NCBI GenBank assembly: GCA_030650395.1
Contig: JAUSDY010000104.1
Location: 1-57,070, forward strand
Source: Acidobacteriota bacterium
GTDB taxonomy: Bacteria > Acidobacteriota > Vicinamibacteria > Vicinamibacterales > UBA2999
Direction of reading: 5' to 3'
Length of the DNA stretch: 57,070 nt
Shown here: positions 52,789 to 57,070 of the stretch, piece by piece
Layout of the letters: each line of letters begins with the position of its first letter
Position numbering within the stretch: the stretch's first letter is position 1
Translations under genes and position numbers: made by a program
The notes under the pieces: generated by a model
What the model was told of the DNA's origin: nothing
The model's input: the letters and a program-made list of their open reading frames with translations, nothing else
The model's database searches: none

Positions 52789-53622
52789 TCAGGCGCCCAG
52801 TTGACGGGCTAAGTCGTTGAAGTCGGTGGCGGAAATATCGACCGACGAATCGGCCTTCAGGTCAGGCTTCCCGTTCGGTCCATACTCGAGCGGTCTGGTG
52901 ACGAACGCCGTGCGCAGGCCTTCTTTCTTGGCGGCACGCAGATCGCCCAAGTGCGCCGCCACCATCATCACGTCGGCGGGTTTCAGGTCGAGAAGGTACG
53001 CGGCCGACTGATAGACCTCCGGGTCGGGCTTGTAATGGCGCACGAGCTCGGCGCCCAGAATGCAGTCCCACGGCAGTCCGGAATGTTTCGCCATGTCGGT
53101 CATCAGCGAGATGTTTCCGTTCGACAAGGGCGCGATAATGAATCGCTTCTTCAGACGCGCGAGCCCGGCCACGGAGTCGGGCCATGGCCGCAGCCGGTGC
53201 CAGGCACGATTGAGCGCGTCGGTCTCGGTTTCGGAGAGACCGGTGATGTCGAAGTCGACCAGGATCTTGTCGAGGATGATCCGATGCAGGCCGTCGAGCC
53301 TGGTCCACGGCATCTCACCGCTTCGCACGCGGTTCATGCTCGGGCCGTAGCCACCGCGCCAGGCGTCGGCAAACTTCGCGCCGTCCACGGTGACGTTCTT
53401 TCGCTTGGCGAGCGCGTCAACTTCTTGCGTCACCGATGTGCGCCAGTCGACCACAGTGCCGAAGACGTCGAAGACCAGCGCTTTCACGGGTGGCGATTGA
53501 GCATTCGAGCCGCTGCTGCCTTGTGAGCCGGCGGCCGCATGCGCGCGGCGGGGTGCGAACTCGCCACTGGTGATCGCCGCGGCGCCCACCTGCAAGAACT
53601 GCCGGCGTGAGGTTGTGGCCAT
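52789..53622 (-). CDS. Tat-exported type II haloacid dehalogenase
   Basis: 277 residues from ATG at 53622. A Tat signal is seen (SRRQFLQVGAAA). The HAD domain has nucleophile Asp52 in LVFDVFGT, LSNGN, HYKPDPEVY and HLGDLRAAKKEG. Type II enzymes hydrolyse L-2-haloacids, but related hydrolases share these motifs. The stop of the PNPOx-like gene lies one base before its start. Confidence 0.85.
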   Translation of the reverse strand: MATTSRRQFLQVGAAAITSGEFAPRRAHAAAGSQGSSGSNAQSPPVKALVFDVFGTVVDWRTSVTQEVDALAKRKNVTVDGAKFADAWRGGYGPSMNRVRSGEMPWTRLDGLHRIILDKILVDFDITGLSETETDALNRAWHRLRPWPDSVAGLARLKKRFIIAPLSNGNISLMTDMAKHSGLPWDCILGAELVRHYKPDPEVYQSAAYLLDLKPADVMMVAAHLGDLRAAKKEGLRTAFVTRPLEYGPNGKPDLKADSSVDISATDFNDLARQLGA

Positions 53623-53623
53623 G

Positions 53624-54175
53624 CTACTGCGCTCCTGCCGCGGCTGGAAAATCGATCGTGAGCGGACGCCACGTTTTTGGATCGCCGGCGAAGCCGCGTT
53701 CGACGCTGACGATTTCGAGGCGAATCGGCGTGACACGAATCAACATGACGTCGCTCCCGTTTGCGCCGCTGGCGTAGAACGGCGTCCACTCGTCCTTCCA
53801 GCGTCGTGCCTTCTCGGCGGCGTCGGTGACGATCGCGCCCTTGCCCAGCACGGTGACGTAACTCGATGTCGCGGCGTCACAACACAGCAGCGTCACCCGC
53901 GAATCGCGCCGAATCTGAGCGACCTTGCGCGTCAGCGGGTTGGTGGCGATCCAGGTCGTGAAGCTCGCATCGGGGCCGAGCGGATCGACGATGCGCGCCT
54001 GCGGGTGGCCGTCTTCGCCAAGCGTGACGAGCGTGCAGTAGCGCGCCTTGTGCACGATGTCGGTCGCGGCGGCCAGGATGTCGCTGCGGGCGTGCGGCGC
54101 CGCCGGCGTGGCTTGGGCGCCTGCGAGCGCCGGCAGCAGGGATGACAGCAGGACAATCAGCCGGGCTGGTGTCAT
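53624..54175 (-). CDS. exported pyridoxamine-phosphate-oxidase-like protein
   Basis: 183 residues with a signal peptide (MTPARLIVLLSSLLPALAGA). The split-barrel FMN fold has ARYCTLVTLGEDGHPQARIV and SRVTLLCCDAATSSYVTV, like general stress protein 26. An exported member is less usual. It is probably transcribed with the dehalogenase. Confidence 0.8.
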   Translation of the reverse strand: MTPARLIVLLSSLLPALAGAQATPAAPHARSDILAAATDIVHKARYCTLVTLGEDGHPQARIVDPLGPDASFTTWIATNPLTRKVAQIRRDSRVTLLCCDAATSSYVTVLGKGAIVTDAAEKARRWKDEWTPFYASGANGSDVMLIRVTPIRLEIVSVERGFAGDPKTWRPLTIDFPAAAGAQ

Positions 54176-54187
54176 AAATGGCGCCGC

Positions 54188-54616
54188 CTAACGGATTGGT
54201 TCCGACGTGTAGATCACTCCGTTGTGATTGCTGATATACGCAAACCCGCAGGCATCTGTCGTGTCCTTGATCATGAACCAGTAGCCGTTCTCTGAGACGT
54301 CCAGGGTCAGCTTCCAGCCCGGCAGGATGTCGCTGTCGGGACTGAGCAGGATGCGGCGGGCCAGTTCACTAGTCGACGTTGGCATGGTCTTCCCCATTGG
54401 CGACTCGGCCAGCTGCTCGTGGCGAAAAAACGACCGCTGAAGCGAGCCGGGCTGGTTGAACTGGATGTTGTTGATGGTTCGCGTGGCCGCCAGGGCTTCG
54501 CGGCGCCGAGCCGTCTGATCCGGCGCTTCGTTCGGGCCGTGCAGGCACTGCTGAGCGTAGGCAGGCACCGACATCGCTGACAAGACAATCGTGATCGCCA
54601 ACGTTCGCTTGAACAT
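54188..54616 (-). CDS. secreted hypothetical protein
   Basis: 142 residues with a signal peptide ending at PAYAQQ. Two Cys (QCLHG and DACGF). A hydrophobic ending, GFAYISNHNGVIYTSEP, looks like beta-strands. No family recognised. Confidence 0.65.
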   Translation of the reverse strand: MFKRTLAITIVLSAMSVPAYAQQCLHGPNEAPDQTARRREALAATRTINNIQFNQPGSLQRSFFRHEQLAESPMGKTMPTSTSELARRILLSPDSDILPGWKLTLDVSENGYWFMIKDTTDACGFAYISNHNGVIYTSEPIR

Positions 54617-54649
54617 GATGCCTCCTGATGGTCGCTAGTTTACCCTGCG

Positions 54650-55207
54650 CTACTTGAGGTCGGCGAGGAGGTCCTTCACCCATTGAGGGATCTGAACAGC
54701 GGGGGGATTCTGGATTTGTCCACAAGGCGTCGGAATGTCCGCCGAGGCAATGAGTCGCTCGGAGCGAATCTTTCGCAGTTCGTAAAGAACAGCGCAGCCA
54801 GAGTGCACAGGCTCTTGCCCAAAAGCGACCTGAGATCCGTCATCCGCAAAGTGCCACTTGAAAATGGGAAACACGCCTCTAAACCTGTGCGCGCGCCCAT
54901 CCGCGTAGATCACAAGTTGCCGGGGAATATCGTACGACGTGCAACAGTTGGCGAACATGGCCTGCGCGCCGACGGCGGTACCGGCAGCCGAGATCACGGG
55001 CGTCGAGAATGATCTCTGCTCGCCTTCCCTGGGAACAACGATGGTTCTCTGATCGGCTGTCGTGATGACGATATTGCCGCGCGCGTCGATACTCGCAGAT
55101 TGATAAGTCTCGACGCCCTGGCCGATCAAACGCGAGCCTTGGGCCACAACGGCGATCGCTTCCGTCAGGAGCAAGAGGGCGACGACGCCTCCGACGCTGC
55201 GCTTCAC
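54650..55207 (-). CDS. secreted hypothetical protein
   Basis: 185 residues with a signal peptide ending near VVAQG. The middle reads like a beta-rich domain (SASIDARGNIVITTADQ, LVIYADGRAHRFRGV). Cys residues are in ANCCTSY, HSGCAV and PTPCGQ. No family recognised. Confidence 0.65.
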   Translation of the reverse strand: MKRSVGGVVALLLLTEAIAVVAQGSRLIGQGVETYQSASIDARGNIVITTADQRTIVVPREGEQRSFSTPVISAAGTAVGAQAMFANCCTSYDIPRQLVIYADGRAHRFRGVFPIFKWHFADDGSQVAFGQEPVHSGCAVLYELRKIRSERLIASADIPTPCGQIQNPPAVQIPQWVKDLLADLK

Positions 55208-55224
55208 GTTGGTCGCCGCATCAA

Positions 55225-55713
55225 CTAAGGGGTGACCGATACGACAAAGCTAACGGTGTTGCCCCGGTACCACCCGGCAAGCTCCCAGCAGCCGGTCGTC
55301 GGAACGTCGATGCCCGTCAGAATGGTCCAGCCTCCGAAGTCCTCGTGAGCGGCATTTGTCGCCGGCGCCGGTCGCACGAACGACACCTCTCCATCAAGGC
55401 GACGACCCGTGACGGTCAGTTCGGGCCTGGATTCGGTTCGCCCGTCAAAACCCGGGTGCCACCAGAACACCTTCTGACGAAATCCGTTGCCGTTGAGAGG
55501 TAATCCCCGCCACGATCCGTCGATCGGCAGCAGCGTCCACAAGTCCGCATTGCCGTACCAAAACATGCCTACAGGAGCCGTGCCCGGATAGGGAGCAGGC
55601 GGCGAGAACGGCGGATTGGAAGCCGTCGCAATCGGACAGTTGCCGGCCTGAGAGGCAACGCTGCCTTCGATACCGACCACCACCAACGCCAGAGCCAACA
55701 GCATTCGATTCAT
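55225..55713 (-). CDS. secreted hypothetical protein
   Basis: 162 residues with a signal peptide ending near EGSVASQ. GMFWYGNADLWTLLPIDG, FWWHPGF and the ending GCWELAGWYRGNTVSFVV suggest an Ig-like beta domain. Two Cys. No family recognised. It lies 17 bases before the next gene downstream, in a run of three such secreted proteins. Confidence 0.65.
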   Translation of the reverse strand: MNRMLLALALVVVGIEGSVASQAGNCPIATASNPPFSPPAPYPGTAPVGMFWYGNADLWTLLPIDGSWRGLPLNGNGFRQKVFWWHPGFDGRTESRPELTVTGRRLDGEVSFVRPAPATNAAHEDFGGWTILTGIDVPTTGCWELAGWYRGNTVSFVVSVTP

Positions 55714-55747
55714 GGTGACCTCCTGCCTGGCTCGATTGTGCCACAGG

Positions 55748-56233
55748 CTATGGGATTGTCTCGCGACGTGAGCTCTGGCGCTGCCTCAGCACTTCGTAGG
55801 CAGCGACCGCCACACTCGACGATAGATTGAGCGAGCGCACAAGAGGCGACAGGATGGGCATCGTCACGAACCGATCCGCGTATCGCTCGTGGAGCTCGGC
55901 CGGCAGACCGCCGGTCTCGCGCCCGAAGATCAGCACGATGCCGGTCGGCGTCGCCAGCGGCGCGTCCCAGAACAAGCGCGTCGCCTTGGTCGAAAAGAAG
56001 TACGGCTCGCCAAGCGCTGGGAGTTGCACCTCGAACTCGCTCCAGCCGGGCCACACCCGCAAATCGACATGTTCCCAGTAATCGAGCCCGGCGCGCTTGA
56101 CCTGAGCCTCGTCGAGCGAGAAGCCGAGCGGTTCAATCAGGTGCAGGGTCGCCCCCGCCGCAAGACAGGTACGCCCGGCGTTGCCGGTGTTCCAGTGAAT
56201 CTCGGGGTGAACCAGAACGACGTGTATAGACAA
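55748..56233 (-). CDS. trmL: tRNA (cytidine(34)-2'-O)-methyltransferase TrmL
   Basis: 161 residues, SPOUT enzyme that methylates the wobble base of certain Leu tRNAs. Motifs are WNTGNAGRTC, IFGRETGGLP and VRSLNLSSSVAVAAYE. The start is a TTG at 56233, since no ATG or GTG lies near; the family N-terminus (HVVLVHPEIHWNTGN) supports it. Confidence 0.92.
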   Translation of the reverse strand: MSIHVVLVHPEIHWNTGNAGRTCLAAGATLHLIEPLGFSLDEAQVKRAGLDYWEHVDLRVWPGWSEFEVQLPALGEPYFFSTKATRLFWDAPLATPTGIVLIFGRETGGLPAELHERYADRFVTMPILSPLVRSLNLSSSVAVAAYEVLRQRQSSRRETIP

Positions 56234-56239
56234 AGGTGG

Positions 56240-56383
56240 TCAGCCGTCGATGATTTGCCAGCCGCCGAGGACCTGCACCGTGGCGCAGCCGGGGCTGCCA
56301 TCCTTGCCTCGTGCCGCAATTCTCGCCGACAGCCTGTACCTTCGCGGGTGCGAACTTTCACACATCATGTGATTGCGGGTCAT
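56240..56383 (-). CDS. small unrecognised ORF upstream of trmL
   Basis: 47 codons from ATG at 56383, ending 6 bases before the trmL TTG. The end KDGSPGCATVQVLGGWQI reads like a natural protein end. It may be a small gene coupled to trmL or the tail of a lost one. No family recognised. Confidence 0.3.
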   Translation of the reverse strand: MTRNHMMCESSHPRRYRLSARIAARGKDGSPGCATVQVLGGWQIIDG

Positions 56384-56407
56384 CACTTCGAATCTTCGTT
56401 CCGGAAC

Positions 56408-57070
56408 CTACGCCCCCTTGAGCGGCGATCCACCACGCCCACGAAATAACAACGTCAACATGAATCCCGCTGCGAATCCACCGATGTGCGCCATGTAGGC
56501 AACGCCACCCGTCTGCGCCGTGTTGGAAATGGAACCGATGCCACTGAAGAACTGCAGCACGATCCACATCCCGATGACGATCAGCGCCGGCATTTGGACC
56601 ACTCGCTGACCCTGCAACACTTTGACGCTGCCTTGTGGGAATAACAATATGTACGCGCCAAGCACCCCGGCAATCGCTCCGGATGCGCCCAGATTCGGCA
56701 CAGTGGATCCGACGCTAAACGCCAACTGGGCCGCTGTAGCCGCAAGCCCACAAAGTAGATAGAAGATTATGAACTTGATGTGCCCGAAACGGTCTTCCAC
56801 GTTGTCACCGAAGATCCATAAGTACAGCATGTTGCCTCCCAGGTGAACCCACCCGGCATGCATGAACATGGAAGCGAAGAGCGTCGGAACATCCCCGGAG
56901 GGATTCGCAAGGAAGCGGCGAGGAACGAACGCCCACTTCCCAACAAAAGCGTCACCGCCACTCAGCTCTACAAAGAAAAACACGACGTTCAGAGCAATCA
57001 AGGCATACGTGACCAGCGGGACGGTTCTGCGAGCGGTATCGTCGTCGCCGATTGGGAACATAAGATTCAT
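56408..57070 (-). CDS. rhomboid family intramembrane serine protease
   Basis: 220 residues with six membrane segments. The catalytic Ser is in GASGAIAGVLG and the His in AHIGGFAAGF; HLGGNMLYLWIFGDNVED is the L1-loop and helix 2 motif. The ATG used is exactly at the window edge; an ATG three codons in is also possible, and a start beyond the edge cannot be ruled out. Confidence 0.9.
   Translation of the reverse strand: MNLMFPIGDDDTARRTVPLVTYALIALNVVFFFVELSGGDAFVGKWAFVPRRFLANPSGDVPTLFASMFMHAGWVHLGGNMLYLWIFGDNVEDRFGHIKFIIFYLLCGLAATAAQLAFSVGSTVPNLGASGAIAGVLGAYILLFPQGSVKVLQGQRVVQMPALIVIGMWIVLQFFSGIGSISNTAQTGGVAYMAHIGGFAAGFMLTLLFRGRGGSPLKGA

Overview
The window is a 57 kb piece of a GC-rich bacterial chromosome with very dense genes and almost no sign of mobile DNA. 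The best guess is an acidobacterium of the Vicinamibacteria type. This is inference from the Cys-rich insert in RpoB, the many secreted S9 peptidase, beta-propeller and amidohydrolase proteins, and the small hypothetical secreted proteins; no search was run. Lipoproteins, an outer-membrane LolB-like protein and an ADP-heptose/O-antigen cluster point to a diderm envelope.

Layout. Positions 1-14116 (all minus strand) hold the classical transcription/translation block, read from right to left: tRNA-Thr(TGT), tRNA-Tyr, tRNA-Gly, tRNA-Thr(GGT), tuf, rpmG, tRNA-Trp, secE, nusG, rplK, rplA, rplJ, rplL, rpoB, rpoC. The order of the four tRNAs and tuf is that of the E. coli thrU-tyrU-glyT-thrT-tufB operon. 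rpoC runs off the left edge. Positions 14232-21481 hold rlmB, a propeller-amidohydrolase, gltX, a small secreted protein and a fused ispDF. Positions 21610-27760 (plus) hold a short FIST protein abutting a hybrid histidine kinase, a broken GH20 hexosaminidase and an S9 peptidase. Positions 27837-44258 (minus) form a long housekeeping block, from right to left: TPR protein, LolB-like lipoprotein, ispE, tRNA-Gln, prs, rplY, pth, rpsF, rpsR, rplI, dnaB, alr, radA, PIN/TRAM protein, plsC, B3/B4 protein. A decayed AbiE toxin-antitoxin island lies between alr and radA. Positions 44344-47773 (plus) are a Trm112-like protein and an envelope sugar cluster (GT9 transferase, O-antigen ligase-like protein, heptose kinase). 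Positions 47770-57070 (minus) are small accessory enzymes and secreted proteins, ending in trmL and a rhomboid protease.

The most distinctive non-coding trait is a set of intergenic elements. Several different words of 7-8 bases are repeated in tandem and followed by the reverse complement of the same word, giving large imperfect hairpins inside operons and between convergent genes. A second class is short perfect palindromes. The spacers of the tRNA-tuf operon carry REP-like units with conserved outer frames and changing inner stems. The other points worth following are an EF-Tu whose switch I loop lacks the usual RGIT sequence, a four-knuckle cysteine insert in RpoB, a probable rplL-rpoB attenuator, an AbiE operator and truncated toxin, a likely CTG start codon, and a microhomology deletion that removed the catalytic residues of the GH20 enzyme.
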